A DNA stretch of 64,000 nt from Scybalomonas sp905214925 (GCA_905214925.1 CAJMOB010000003.1:94531-158530), one strand, 5' to 3'; shown: positions 1-9,417, counted from the first letter of the stretch. Made by a program: numbers and translations. Notes: generated by a model from the letters alone, not told the origin.

Positions 1-1530
1 GGTTTCAGCTTAGGCGCCTCTTCTATTGCTCTTTTTGCCAGAGTTGGTGGTGGTATTTATACAAAAGCGGCTGACGTTGGTGCCGACCTCGTTGGTAAAG
101 TAGAAGCTGGTATTCCAGAAGATGATCCTCGTAACCCTGCTGTTATTGCTGATAACGTAGGTGACAATGTTGGTGACGTAGCAGGTATGGGTGCTGACTT
201 ATTCGAGTCTTATGTGGGTTCTATTATTTCTTCTTTAACACTCGGATTTGCCGCTTATAATGCAAATGGTATTTTATTTCCATTATTCCTTTCTGGTGCT
301 GGTATTTTAGCATCTATTATCGGCGCACTTGTTGTACGCTCTTCCAAAGGAAATAATCCACATAAAACATTGAACTTAGGAGAATACACAGCCACTGCGA
401 TTGTGATTATTGCCGCTCTTATTTTAAGTAAAAATCTCTTTGGCAACTTTAACGGTGCTTTTGCTGTTATCGCAGGTCTTATCGTCGGTGTTTTAATTGG
501 TACAATTACAGAAGTTTATACATCAAGTGATTATAACTCTGTGAAAAAGATTGCTCAGCAATCAGAAACTGGTTCTGCTACAACGATTATTAGCGGTCTC
601 GCTGTTGGTATGATCTCTACAGCAATCCCTATTCTTCTCGTTTGTGTTGGTATTTTCGTATCTCATCAGTTAATGGGATTATATGGTATCGCACTTGCAG
701 CCGTTGGTATGTTATCAACAACTGGTATTACAGTAGCCATTGATGCCTATGGCCCAGTTGCTGACAACGCTGGTGGTATTGCAGAGATGGCTGGACTCGA
801 CGACTCCGTTCGTGAAATCACAGATAAACTTGACTCTGTTGGTAACACAACTGCAGCTATTGGTAAAGGTTTTGCTATCGGTTCTGCCGCTTTAACTGCA
901 TTGGCTTTATTTGTATCTTATGCACAAGCAGTTAACTTAGAAACCATCGATATTCTTGATGCCACTGTTATTATCGGTGTCTTTATCGGCGGTATGCTCA
1001 CCTTCTTATTCTCTGCTATGACAATGGAATCTGTAGCAAAAGCAGCTTATAAGATGATCGAAGAAGTTCGTAGACAATTTAAAGAAAAACCTGGAATCTT
1101 AAAAGGAACGGAAAAACCTGATTATAAAACTTGTGTTTCTATTTCTACCGTAGCCGCACTTCACGAAATGTATTTACCAGGAATTATGGCAGTACTTGCT
1201 CCAATCATCGTTGGTCTTTTATTAGGGCCTGCAGCACTTGGTGGACTATTAGTTGGTGCTTTATTAACCGGTGTATTAATGGCTATCTTTATGGCCAATG
1301 CTGGTGGCGCTTGGGATAATGCAAAAAAATACATAGAAGAAGGAAATCATGGTGGTAAAGGCAGTGATGCTCATAAAGCTGCTGTCGTTGGCGATACTGT
1401 CGGTGATCCATTTAAAGATACATCAGGACCATCCATTAATATTTTGATTAAATTAATGACAATTGTCTCTTTAGTATTCGCACCATTATTCGTTCAATTC
1501 GGTGGTATTTTATTAAACTTTATGAAATGA
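1..1530 (+). CDS. hppA: Membrane-bound ion-pumping pyrophosphatase, 5' end cut off by the window
   Basis: The reading frame is open from base 1, so the gene starts left of the window; 509 residues are visible of a family that is usually about 650-750. The protein is an integral membrane enzyme that couples hydrolysis of pyrophosphate to H+ or Na+ export. Visible signatures are the catalytic loop DVGADLVGKVE (near residues 26-36) and the DNVGDNVGD acidic motif, both of which bind Mg-PPi, plus many hydrophobic helices. The motif GNTTAA carries Ala where K+-independent enzymes carry Lys, so this is a K+-dependent type by family knowledge. Whether it pumps Na+ or H+ cannot be told from this part. 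The gene ends with a double stop (TGA TAA) directly before a strong bidirectional terminator. Confidence 0.96.
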   Translation, partial: GFSLGASSIALFARVGGGIYTKAADVGADLVGKVEAGIPEDDPRNPAVIADNVGDNVGDVAGMGADLFESYVGSIISSLTLGFAAYNANGILFPLFLSGAGILASIIGALVVRSSKGNNPHKTLNLGEYTATAIVIIAALILSKNLFGNFNGAFAVIAGLIVGVLIGTITEVYTSSDYNSVKKIAQQSETGSATTIISGLAVGMISTAIPILLVCVGIFVSHQLMGLYGIALAAVGMLSTTGITVAIDAYGPVADNAGGIAEMAGLDDSVREITDKLDSVGNTTAAIGKGFAIGSAALTALALFVSYAQAVNLETIDILDATVIIGVFIGGMLTFLFSAMTMESVAKAAYKMIEEVRRQFKEKPGILKGTEKPDYKTCVSISTVAALHEMYLPGIMAVLAPIIVGLLLGPAALGGLLVGALLTGVLMAIFMANAGGAWDNAKKYIEEGNHGGKGSDAHKAAVVGDTVGDPFKDTSGPSINILIKLMTIVSLVFAPLFVQFGGILLNFMK

Positions 1531-1531
1531 T

Positions 1532-1567
1532 AAAAAAGGCTGGAATTTTAAAAATTCCAGCCTTTTT
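1532..1567. terminator. Bidirectional terminator between hppA and the cytidylate-kinase-like gene
   Basis: An almost uninterrupted inverted repeat (AAAAAGGCTGGAATTT and its complement, loop of about 4 nt) is flanked by A and T runs on both sides. It serves the two convergent genes whose stops lie immediately on each side. Confidence 0.9.
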
Positions 1568-2161
1568 CTATCTTCGTTCTCTCCACTGTTGAATGATAAT
1601 TTCCAATAAATCCACCGTTCCATCAATGCCAAGCCAACTTGTATTAATCATCATATCCCTTCCGTCACTTCCATCCCATTGTCGATCGGTAAAATAAGAA
1701 CAATACACTTTTCTTGCCTTATCCATTTTTGTTATTTCTTTTTTAGCCCCGTCTTTTGTCAAATGATAAAGCTCCATAATTCTTTCTATGCGATCTTGCT
1801 CAGGGGCGTAGAGAAATACTTTAAAGCAATCTTCATTATCACGCAAAATGTAATCAGCCAAACGACCGACAATAACAAACGATTCTTTTTTGGCCAACTC
1901 ATTGATGATTTTAAACTCTGTCATATAAAGCTTGTAATTAATATCGCCATCTTCTGGAACATAAGGATCGACGAATCGAGAAACGATTCTTTCATCTGCC
2001 TTATCAAAAAACTTCTTATCCATTCCTGTCTTTTCTGAAGCTAGTTCAATAATCTGTTTGTCATAAAAAGCAATGCTCAGTCGCTTTGCTAATTTTTCAC
2101 CGACTTCTCGTCCACCACTGCCATAAGATCTTCCAATTGCAATAATTATATTTTCTTTCAT
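1568..2161 (-). CDS. Cytidylate-kinase-like family protein
   Basis: 197 aa. The N-terminus IIIAIGRSYGSGGREVGEKL is a P-loop variant typical of the cytidylate-kinase-like family (Pfam cytidylate kinase-2), which lies near but outside true Cmk. Substrate and role are unknown. I place the start at the ATG at 2161, preceded by GAAAGGGG, rather than at the longer ORF start 17 codons upstream, which has no ribosome site. It is a single-gene unit between its own promoter and the terminator shared with hppA. A paralogue of similar length and P-loop lies at 56070-56675. Confidence 0.85.
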   Translation of the reverse strand: MKENIIIAIGRSYGSGGREVGEKLAKRLSIAFYDKQIIELASEKTGMDKKFFDKADERIVSRFVDPYVPEDGDINYKLYMTEFKIINELAKKESFVIVGRLADYILRDNEDCFKVFLYAPEQDRIERIMELYHLTKDGAKKEITKMDKARKVYCSYFTDRQWDGSDGRDMMINTSWLGIDGTVDLLEIIIQQWRERR

Positions 2162-2194
2162 CACACTTCGCCCCTTTCTATTATTCTTACTATT

Positions 2195-2223
2195 ATTATA
2201 ATCGACGAACAAAAATCTGACAA
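2195..2223 (-). promoter_or_regulatory. Sigma-A promoter for the cytidylate-kinase-like gene
   Basis: On the minus strand TTGTCA (2218-2223), a 17-nt spacer and TATAAT (2195-2200). The -35 box is one arm of a dyad TGACAA-N7-TTGTCA (2218-2236), which could be an operator. Confidence 0.65.
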
Positions 2224-2268
2224 CTTCATTTTGTCATATTTTTATCCGAAAACGACGAAAAACATGAT

Positions 2269-3477
2269 TTATGATAGCAAAAATTCACATAAAATAGCAT
2301 TGCTCACATCGATTCCTTCATCGGTTAAATAAATTTGACGCTCTCCCTTTTCTCCATTCCATGCTAATAAATTCATAGAGTGAAATTTTAATAACACTTC
2401 TCCATAAACATCTTCTAATTCTTCTTTAAATTTCTCAAAAAACTCTTTTTCCCAAATTCCTTTTCTCATTCGAAGCCCTAAATACATAAACTCCTCCATG
2501 GCATCTTTTTTTGTAATTTCTGTCCATTCTTCTCGCTCCTGACAGACAGTTACAGGTTTTTCTAAATACGCTTTCATTGAGGATACATTTTTAAAACGAT
2601 AGGCATACACTTCTTCTTTTTCCTTATCTCCAACATATATATGATCGGAGCGCAAATAGGAACTAGCTCCTAACCCAAGACCTAAATATTCTCCTCCTGT
2701 CCAATATACACTATTATGACGACTTTCTTTTCCTTCTTTTGCATAATTGGAAATCTCATATCGATGATACCCTTCTTTTTGTAAAAGCTGTCTTGTCAAC
2801 TCATACATGGCGCGGTCTTCTTCTTCCTTCGGCAAATGATTTAAAATTTCATCATTATTATAAAACGGAGTTCCTTCTTCAATAATTAAACTATAAGAAG
2901 AAATATGCTCTGGTTGGAGTGCAAGAATTCTCTCAATATCTTTTTGATAAGAAGCTAAATCTTCTTTTGGCAACGCTGACATCAAGTCTACACTAATATT
3001 TTGAAACCCTACTTCTCTTGCCCATTGATAATTATGTAAAAATTGCTCATACGTATGAATTCTCCCTAACATTTTTAATCGTTCATCATCGGTAGTTTGT
3101 AACCCAATGCTCAATCGATTAATTCCTATTTTATAATAGGTTTCTAACTTTTCCTTTGTAACGGTTCCAGGATTCATCTCAATGGTAATTTCCGCATCGG
3201 CTTTTACTGGAAAGGTTTGTTGTATTGCCTTCATAATTCTTTCCATCTGTTCCCCTTTTAAAACAGAAGGCGTTCCCCCTCCAAAAAAGATAGTTGCTAC
3301 ATCAAAATCAACGTTTTTAACATGGGAAAAACTTGTTATCTCGTCACAAAGTGCTTGTACATATTGTTCTTTTGCTTCTTCTGTCGCAGAAAAAGAAAGA
3401 AAATCACAGTAATTGCACTTTCTTACACAAAATGGAATGTGGACATAGAGTCCTAATGTTCTCTTTTTTTCCTTCAC
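2269..3477 (-). CDS. hemW: HemW, radical-SAM heme chaperone family
   Basis: 402 aa from a GTG start. The radical-SAM cluster motif CxxxCxYC is seen as CVRKCNYCDF near the N-terminus. The residue two after the last Cys is Phe, as in HemW, where true HemN oxidases have another Cys. The glycine-rich SAM motif FGGGTPS follows. HemW is annotated as a heme-binding chaperone that inserts heme into respiratory enzymes; many genomes mislabel it coproporphyrinogen oxidase. I chose the GTG at 3477 because AAAGGA lies 8 nt upstream and the family homology starts just after it. The ATG 35 codons further up lies in a hairpin loop. It follows lepA on the same strand, a conserved Firmicutes pairing. Confidence 0.92.
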   Translation of the reverse strand: MKEKKRTLGLYVHIPFCVRKCNYCDFLSFSATEEAKEQYVQALCDEITSFSHVKNVDFDVATIFFGGGTPSVLKGEQMERIMKAIQQTFPVKADAEITIEMNPGTVTKEKLETYYKIGINRLSIGLQTTDDERLKMLGRIHTYEQFLHNYQWAREVGFQNISVDLMSALPKEDLASYQKDIERILALQPEHISSYSLIIEEGTPFYNNDEILNHLPKEEEDRAMYELTRQLLQKEGYHRYEISNYAKEGKESRHNSVYWTGGEYLGLGLGASSYLRSDHIYVGDKEKEEVYAYRFKNVSSMKAYLEKPVTVCQEREEWTEITKKDAMEEFMYLGLRMRKGIWEKEFFEKFKEELEDVYGEVLLKFHSMNLLAWNGEKGERQIYLTDEGIDVSNAILCEFLLS

Positions 3478-3564
3478 TTTCTTATTCCTTTCTATACCTC
3501 TATCCCTTCTTTCCTTTCTTCTCAAAACGGTAGGAAGAGGGAAAATATGGGCTATGTAATTTAG

Positions 3565-3596
3565 AAAAGGTATAGGTGACAAAACCTATACCTTTT
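3565..3596 (-). terminator. Hairpin between lepA and hemW, possible lepA terminator
   Basis: Perfect 12-bp stem (AAAAGGTATAGG and its complement) with an 8-nt loop. The T-run is better on the plus strand than on the minus strand, where only four T follow, so it may terminate lepA transcripts weakly or act as an mRNA 3'-end stabiliser ahead of hemW. Confidence 0.5.
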
Positions 3597-3624
3597 TTAC
3601 TATTTTTATTTATCTTTGTCTCTT

Positions 3625-5439
3625 TTATTTCTCATCTAATTTTAAGACGCTCATAAACGCTTTTTGTGGAATTTCTACGTTTCCGATTTGGCGCATACGC
3701 TTCTTACCTTCTTTTTGTTTTTCAAGAAGTTTTTTCTTACGAGAAATATCACCACCGTAACATTTTGCAAGCACGTCTTTTCTCATGGCTTTTACAGTCT
3801 CACGAGCGATAATTTTACTACCAACGGCTGCTTGAATTGGAATTTCAAATAGATGTCTTGGAATTTCTTCTTTTAAGCGTTCACACATTCTTCTTCCACG
3901 CTCATAAGCGGTATCTTCATGAACAATAAAGGATAAGGCATCCACTTCTTCACGATTGATTAACATATCGAGTTTCACAAGTTTTGAAGGCTCGTATCCT
4001 TTCATTTCATAATCAAAAGATGCATATCCTCTTGATCTGGATTTTAACGCGTCAAAGAAATCATAAATAATTTCATTTAATGGAAGATCATATTTTAATA
4101 ATGCCCTTGTTTCTTCCATATATTCCATTCCCAAATAAACGCCGCGGCGTTCTTGGCATAATTGCATGATAGAACCAACATATTCTGTTGTTACCATAAT
4201 TTCTGCAGATACGATTGGTTCTTCCATATAATCGATTTCGGATGGATCTGGTAAGTTGGATGGATTTGTAAGCTCAATTACTTCTCCATTTGTCTTATGC
4301 ACTTTATAAATAACACCTGGAGCTGTCGTTACAAGATCTAAGTTAAACTCACGTTCTAACCGTTCTTGAATAATTTCTAAGTGCAACAGTCCTAAAAATC
4401 CACAACGGAATCCAAATCCCAATGCGATAGAAGTTTCTGGCTCAAATTGAAGAGAAGCATCATTTAATTGTAATTTTTCTAATGCATCTCTTAAATCCGT
4501 ATATTTTGAACTATCCGCTGGATACATACCACAATATACCATTGGGTTTACTTTTTTATACCCTGGCAATGGTTCTTTACAAGGATTTTCTGCATCGGTA
4601 ATTGTATCTCCAACACGAGTATCCTTTACATTTTTTAAACTAGCCGTTAAATATCCTACCATTCCTGCGGATAATTCTTCACAAGGAATAAACTGTCCTG
4701 CTCCAAAATATCCTACTTCCACAACTTCTGCTTCTGCACCAGTTGCCATCATACGGACTTTTGTTCCTTTTTTCACCGTTCCTTCTTTTACACGAAGGAA
4801 TACGATAACACCACGATAAGCATCGTATAAACTGTCAAAAATCAACGCTTGAAGACTTGCATTTTTATCTCCTGTTGGAGCTGGAATTTTTGTTACAATT
4901 TGTTCTAACACTTGTTCCACATTAAGCCCTGTTTTTGCTGAAATTCTTGGAGCATCTTCCGCTTCTAAACCGATGACATCTTCAATTTCTGCAATAACAC
5001 GTTCTGGTTCCGCACTTGGAAGATCCACTTTATTGATAACTGGCATAATATCTAAGTTGTGATCCAGCGCTAAATAGACATTGGCAAGTGTTTGTGCCTC
5101 GATTCCTTGAGCTGCATCTACAACTAAAATTGCCCCTTCACAAGCTGCTAAAGAACGGGATACTTCATAATTAAAATCCACATGTCCTGGAGTATCGATT
5201 AAGTTAAAAATATATTCTTCTCCATCATTGGCTTTATAAACGATACGAACTGTCTGTGCTTTAATTGTAATTCCACGTTCTCTTTCCAAATCCATGTTAT
5301 CAAGCACCTGAGCTTGCATTTCACGTTCTGTTAGCGTTCCTGTCATCTGGATAATACGGTCTGCTAATGTAGATTTTCCATGGTCAATATGAGCGATAAT
5401 GCAAAAATTACGAATTTTACTTTGATCAATTGTTGCCAT
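3625..5439 (-). CDS. lepA: Elongation factor 4 (LepA) back-translocating GTPase
   Basis: 604 aa, the normal family length. GTPase motifs are all present: AHIDHGKST (G1), DTPGHVDF (G3) and NKVDLP (G4), followed by the EF-G-like domains and the LepA-specific C-terminus with KKKLLEKQKEGKKRM. LepA binds the 70S ribosome and is linked to ribosome assembly and recovery under ionic stress. The start is the ATG at 5439, 5-6 nt after AGGAGGA; the ATG six codons earlier overlaps that ribosome site and cannot be used. Next to spoIIP and hemW as in many Firmicutes. Confidence 0.97.
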   Translation of the reverse strand: MATIDQSKIRNFCIIAHIDHGKSTLADRIIQMTGTLTEREMQAQVLDNMDLERERGITIKAQTVRIVYKANDGEEYIFNLIDTPGHVDFNYEVSRSLAACEGAILVVDAAQGIEAQTLANVYLALDHNLDIMPVINKVDLPSAEPERVIAEIEDVIGLEAEDAPRISAKTGLNVEQVLEQIVTKIPAPTGDKNASLQALIFDSLYDAYRGVIVFLRVKEGTVKKGTKVRMMATGAEAEVVEVGYFGAGQFIPCEELSAGMVGYLTASLKNVKDTRVGDTITDAENPCKEPLPGYKKVNPMVYCGMYPADSSKYTDLRDALEKLQLNDASLQFEPETSIALGFGFRCGFLGLLHLEIIQERLEREFNLDLVTTAPGVIYKVHKTNGEVIELTNPSNLPDPSEIDYMEEPIVSAEIMVTTEYVGSIMQLCQERRGVYLGMEYMEETRALLKYDLPLNEIIYDFFDALKSRSRGYASFDYEMKGYEPSKLVKLDMLINREEVDALSFIVHEDTAYERGRRMCERLKEEIPRHLFEIPIQAAVGSKIIARETVKAMRKDVLAKCYGGDISRKKKLLEKQKEGKKRMRQIGNVEIPQKAFMSVLKLDEK

Positions 5440-5544
5440 ATTCTTCCTCCTATACATCTATGTACGTTTCTCTTTTTATCTATCCTAATTCAATATGACT
5501 TTTCTTATTCTGTCTCACTTTTTCTAAAAAGCCATCAATACATA

Positions 5545-5574
5545 AGTATATCATACAATAAGGAATCTCGTAAA
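5545..5574 (-). promoter_or_regulatory. Probable sigma-A promoter of lepA
   Basis: Minus strand TTTACG (5569-5574), 18-nt spacer, TATACT (5545-5550), about 100 nt upstream of the lepA start. A moderate match only. Confidence 0.45.
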
Positions 5575-5601
5575 TATCTATGTTTTAACAGTTGTATTTT
5601 T

Positions 5602-6852
5602 CTACTGACTTTTCCCCTTTCGTAAAACATCATTTAACATATCCGCAATTGGTTCCATAGCATTCTTCACTTCTTGTAGAGTATTTGTATTTGCCCCTAC
5701 TTCCATTAACATAGCTCTTTGCTTTACATGAAGGTTATAACGATATGTCTTTATGTAAATTTTTCGCATTAAGGTAGGATATTTTTTCTCAGCATCTAAT
5801 TGCATTTGTAAGCTAAAGGCTAAATTTCCTTGTTTGTTGGGATTATATAAATAACTAATATCTCCATTTTTGGAAGAACGGCTCACTCCATTCATAATCA
5901 TAACCTTTGCTGTTGGCTTTCCATTGACTTCCGTAACAAGATGAGTGCCTTCATCAAGGCCATCTCGATGAAGATCGATGACAACATCAATAGAAGGATT
6001 GTCTTTTAAGATTTTTTCTATCCCTTTTAATGACATACTATAGGCAAGATTTCTATCCAATTTTCCATCGATAATATCATACACCGTCTTATCATGATAC
6101 ACAGGAATATGATATGTCTCTTCTAATAGCTTTGTTAAATAAGTTCCAACTCCAATAACCGTATCCTCATAGTTATTGGCTCTACTATCTTTAAAACTTT
6201 CACTACCATGGGTATGATAAATCAAAATTTTTGGTTTTTTTCCATCTAATTGAATCGTAAGATCTTTATTTAATAATGTTTTTCCATCAATCTCTGAAGG
6301 CAAAAGACGAGCGGTTGACTCCACTACATAGAAATTTTTCATTAAAAATTCGGCATTATAAAGCTGTGCCTTAGAATAAGTTCTTCCACTTACAGCTACA
6401 GCGTTTTGAGATAACGTTTCCTGTTTTTCTTTTTTATCTTCTTTGTTTTCTTTCACTTCCAAATTTAACTCCTTTTGTTGCATTTCTTCTTGATTTTCCT
6501 CTTCATTTTCTTCCATTAAATACAAATAGTTTTGGTTGTCCACCGCTAATGTTTCCACTGCATCGTATCCCCATTCAAAATGCAATGCTGGCAAAAATTC
6601 CTTGGCTAAAAATGCAATTAGCGGTGTTTGACCTTCCTCTTCTCCCCGATCCATCATGGTCTTCATAGGAACTAATTCCTCCACCATCGTATTTGTCATA
6701 GCCTCTAACCCATTTTTAAGTTCTTCAAAAAATAGATGCGTCCCCTCGTTTGTTGTCATTGTATTTGGCATATTCATTCCTATTTTTGCAACCAAAAAGA
6801 TGACTATTATGAACAGAAGTAAACGGACTATTTGATAGTTTTCTCGCTTCAT
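5602..6852 (-). CDS. spoIIP: Stage II sporulation protein P (peptidoglycan amidase/endopeptidase)
   Basis: 416 aa. One N-terminal membrane helix (about residues 8-25) is followed by a long linker rich in Glu and Lys and a C-terminal SpoIIP domain with ILIYHTHGSESF and VVIDLHRDG, which carry the zinc-binding His/Glu residues. In sporulating Firmicutes SpoIIP works with SpoIID and SpoIIM to thin septal peptidoglycan and drive engulfment of the forespore. I use the second of two close ATGs (6852) because it stands 7 nt from AAAGGG; the first is too close. It lies 53 nt after gpr and is likely co-transcribed with it, as in Bacillus. Confidence 0.93.
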   Translation of the reverse strand: MKRENYQIVRLLLFIIVIFLVAKIGMNMPNTMTTNEGTHLFFEELKNGLEAMTNTMVEELVPMKTMMDRGEEEGQTPLIAFLAKEFLPALHFEWGYDAVETLAVDNQNYLYLMEENEEENQEEMQQKELNLEVKENKEDKKEKQETLSQNAVAVSGRTYSKAQLYNAEFLMKNFYVVESTARLLPSEIDGKTLLNKDLTIQLDGKKPKILIYHTHGSESFKDSRANNYEDTVIGVGTYLTKLLEETYHIPVYHDKTVYDIIDGKLDRNLAYSMSLKGIEKILKDNPSIDVVIDLHRDGLDEGTHLVTEVNGKPTAKVMIMNGVSRSSKNGDISYLYNPNKQGNLAFSLQMQLDAEKKYPTLMRKIYIKTYRYNLHVKQRAMLMEVGANTNTLQEVKNAMEPIADMLNDVLRKGKSQ

Positions 6853-6905
6853 AATCATTCCCTTTCTTTCCTGTTCATTATATTCATCCTAAAATTAAAA
6901 TATAC

Positions 6906-7817
6906 TTACGAAAGATCGGTATATTGATTAATGGCTTCTGAAATCGTAAAGCTAATTCTTCTCACCGCCTCATCAATATTTTTTGGTGTTACAAACATGG
7001 AAACAAAATCTTCATCTACAATTTCTTTTGCCAATTCAAACTGCTCTTCCTCGGTAAACGTATCAAGCACATTGTTGCCATTTACTTGTTCTAATATTTG
7101 AAAGATTCTTTGCATAGAATCGTTGACAATGGCTGGGACAGAGATCACTGTTGGCACACCAATTGCAATGACTGGCACACCAATGGTCTCTTTCGTCAAT
7201 GCCTGTCGATAATTTCCAACTCCTGAGCCTGGTGCGATCCCTGTATTGCTAATCTGAATCGTTTTATTGAGCCGATTGGAGTTTCTGGCCGCCAATGCAT
7301 CGATAGCAATAACAACATCAGGTCTTGTCTGCTCTACAACCCCTCGAATAATCTTTTGAGTTTCCATTCCTGTCTGTGCCATAACTCCTGGGACAATGGC
7401 ACTCACTTCTTTTTCACAATTGATTTGTAATAACGATTCTTTTTTTAAATGTCTTGTAATAAATAAATGTTCTACAACGAGCGGTCCTAACGCATCCGGC
7501 GTCACTTCTTTATTTCCTAATCCAACGACTAATATTTTTTCTTCTTTTTGAATCAACCGATCGAGAACTTCATGCAGACACTGGCTCATCTCTGTAAAAT
7601 ACGACTCATCTTCTTCTAAAAAATGAGGACTTTCTAATGTAATATACGTTCCCACCGCCTTTCCCATTTTCTCACTGGCTTCTTTTGTATCAATAAAAAT
7701 CGTTGTTTCTCGAATTCCATTTTCTTTTTTTTCTCTTTTTTCCATTCGAATTCCTTCAAATTCGGAATATTCTTCCTGTAATTCTACTGCTAAATCTGTT
7801 CTACTCTCTACCTTCAT
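6906..7817 (-). CDS. gpr: GPR germination protease (SASP-degrading)
   Basis: 303 aa. It has the hallmark N-terminal RTDLAVE and the conserved TPDALGP and VIAIDALAARN blocks with the aspartates proposed to be catalytic. GPR is made as a zymogen in the forespore and, after autoprocessing, degrades small acid-soluble spore proteins during germination. AAGGAAGG lies ahead of the ATG. A sigma-G/F-like promoter directly upstream fits forespore expression. Its presence with spoIIP shows that the organism has, or recently had, endospore formation. Confidence 0.95.
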   Translation of the reverse strand: MKVESRTDLAVELQEEYSEFEGIRMEKREKKENGIRETTIFIDTKEASEKMGKAVGTYITLESPHFLEEDESYFTEMSQCLHEVLDRLIQKEEKILVVGLGNKEVTPDALGPLVVEHLFITRHLKKESLLQINCEKEVSAIVPGVMAQTGMETQKIIRGVVEQTRPDVVIAIDALAARNSNRLNKTIQISNTGIAPGSGVGNYRQALTKETIGVPVIAIGVPTVISVPAIVNDSMQRIFQILEQVNGNNVLDTFTEEEQFELAKEIVDEDFVSMFVTPKNIDEAVRRISFTISEAINQYTDLS

Positions 7818-7859
7818 AATTCCTTCCTTTCACACAGTTTCACTCCATTTTTCTCTCTT

Positions 7860-7889
7860 TAGTATTCCAAACTTTCCGTAAAATTATGT
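7860..7889 (-). promoter_or_regulatory. Sigma-G/sigma-F-type promoter of gpr
   Basis: On the minus strand ACATA (7885-7889), 18-nt spacer, AATACTA (7860-7866). The Bacillus sigma-G consensus is roughly GYATR-N18-CATNMTA, so the match is 4/5 and 6/7. It lies 43 nt upstream of the gpr start codon. Confidence 0.6.
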
Positions 7890-7909
7890 CAATTTTATTG
7901 ACTTTCCTA

Positions 7910-7938
7910 TTGACAAGCCAATTTTTCCTCTATATAAT
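7910..7938 (+). promoter_or_regulatory. Consensus sigma-A promoter of rpsT
   Basis: Perfect TTGACA (7910-7915), 17-nt spacer and perfect TATAAT (7933-7938), giving a leader of about 100 nt before the rpsT start. It lies back to back with the gpr promoter. Confidence 0.88.
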
Positions 7939-7947
7939 AGAAAAAGT

Positions 7948-7990
7948 ATGTTTTCGATGTAATTTATCGTGTCTCTTATAAAGAAAACAT
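7948..7990 (+). repeat. Inverted repeat in the rpsT leader
   Basis: ATGTTTTC (7948-7955) and GAAAACAT (7983-7990) form a perfect 8-bp stem around a 27-nt loop at the very start of the predicted transcript. A small CGAT/ATCG inner pairing is possible. It may be a leader structure involved in S20 autocontrol; no known family was recognised. Confidence 0.35.
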
Positions 7991-8043
7991 GTCAAACTAT
8001 TTTAATAAACTAATACCATTTAATTTTTGGAGGAATAGAGAAC

Positions 8044-8307
8044 ATGGCAAACATTAAATCTGCAAAGAAAAGAATTTTAGTAATCGAAAAGAAAACTTTA
8101 AGAAACAAAATGATCAAAACTAAAATCAAAACTTTAGTTAAAAAAGTGGAAACAGCTATCACAGCTGGAGATAAAGAAGCTGCTAAAGCTGCTTTAACAG
8201 TAGCTATTTCTGAAATCAGCAAAGCTACATCTAAAGGAATTTTCCACAAAAATACAGCTTCTAGAAAAATTTCTAGATTAACAAAAGCTGTTAATACAAT
8301 GAACTAA
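8044..8307 (+). CDS. rpsT: Small ribosomal subunit protein bS20
   Basis: 87 aa, highly basic, starting MANIKSAKKR and ending with the SRKISRLTKAVN helix typical of S20, which binds 16S rRNA early in 30S assembly. GGAGG stands 10 nt before the ATG. It has its own strong promoter and terminator. Confidence 0.97.
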   Translation: MANIKSAKKRILVIEKKTLRNKMIKTKIKTLVKKVETAITAGDKEAAKAALTVAISEISKATSKGIFHKNTASRKISRLTKAVNTMN

Positions 8308-8342
8308 TCTATTCTTAAACTTTTTATATACAACCGTCATGT

Positions 8343-8375
8343 AAGCACTCGGATTAACCCACCGAGTGCTTTTTT
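8343..8375 (+). terminator. rpsT terminator
   Basis: Perfect 10-bp stem AAGCACTCGG/CCGAGTGCTT with a 9-nt loop followed by T6. Confidence 0.9.
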
Positions 8376-8424
8376 ATATGATAGGAAATTCCTCGCAAAG
8401 CAAGTTATAAAAAAGGAGTCTTTT

Positions 8425-9417
8425 ATGCAAACAATCAATGAACATATTAAATCCCATACGTTCCAAACGGTTTATTTAATTTTCGGCGATGAGACTTATT
8501 TATGCAATCAGGCAAAAAACAAATTAAAAAATGCCCTCTCTTCTCCCGATGATACGATGAATTATAGCTATTATGAAGGAAAGAAGATCAATATTTCTGA
8601 GGTCATCGATCTTGCCCAAACACTTCCTTTTTTTCAAGAAAAGCGATTGATTCTTTTAGAAGATACTGGTTTTTTCAAATCTTCTCCTGATGAATTAGTA
8701 GCCCTTATGGAACAACTTCCTGATACGACTTGTATGGTATTTGTAGAAAGCGAAGTGGATAAACGCTCAAGACTTTATAAAGCGGTACAAAAGCATGGAT
8801 ACATCGCCAATATGAGCACCCCTGATGAAAAATCCCTTGTCGTATGGATCGCCTCTCTTTTAAAACAGGAGCAAAAAACGATCAAAGAATCCGTTCTTCG
8901 CTTTTTTCTTGAACGAACTGGCACAGATATGATTCATATCAAAAACGAGTTAGATAAACTATGCGCTTATACGCTCGGTCGAGAAGAGATTACAAAAGAA
9001 GACGTAGAAGAAGTAACTACTCAAATTACAACAAGTAAAATCTTTGATATGTTAGAAGCTATTGTAAAAGGAGAGCAAAAAATCGCTATCGATTACTATT
9101 ATGATCTCCTCGCCTTAAAAGAACCGCCAATGCGAATTTTATCCCTTCTTGTACGCCAATTTAACTTAATTTTACAAGTCCAAGAAATGGATCGTCGTTC
9201 CATTCCAAATACAGAAATTGCAAAACAAGTTGGTATCCCTTCCTTCGTTGTAAAAAAATATATTCAGCAAGGAAAGTCTTATAGCCGTTCTCAATTAGAA
9301 GAAATTTTACATCTATGTGCCACTTATGAAGAAGATGTAAAAACTGGAAAATTAGTAGATCATATTGCAGTGGAACTTCTTATTATCAAATTTTCTACTC
9401 GCACGACAGCTACATGA
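8425..9417 (+). CDS. holA: DNA polymerase III delta subunit
   Basis: 330 aa, full length. It has the N-terminal YLIFGDETYL block and the domain order of HolA (AAA-like N-terminal domain, then the helical C-terminal collar domain). Delta opens the beta clamp in the clamp-loader complex. AAAGGAG precedes the ATG. It lies between rpsT and comEC, the order seen in many Firmicutes, though here it runs convergent to comEC. Confidence 0.93.
   Translation: MQTINEHIKSHTFQTVYLIFGDETYLCNQAKNKLKNALSSPDDTMNYSYYEGKKINISEVIDLAQTLPFFQEKRLILLEDTGFFKSSPDELVALMEQLPDTTCMVFVESEVDKRSRLYKAVQKHGYIANMSTPDEKSLVVWIASLLKQEQKTIKESVLRFFLERTGTDMIHIKNELDKLCAYTLGREEITKEDVEEVTTQITTSKIFDMLEAIVKGEQKIAIDYYYDLLALKEPPMRILSLLVRQFNLILQVQEMDRRSIPNTEIAKQVGIPSFVVKKYIQQGKSYSRSQLEEILHLCATYEEDVKTGKLVDHIAVELLIIKFSTRTTAT

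Noticed and set aside
1679..2038. Plus-strand 119-codon frame
   Set aside because: Antisense to the cytidylate-kinase-like gene, no ribosome site or homology pattern.
8010..8249. Minus-strand 79-codon frame covering rpsT
   Set aside because: It is fully antisense to the well-supported rpsT gene and owes its openness to the Lys-rich codon usage there.
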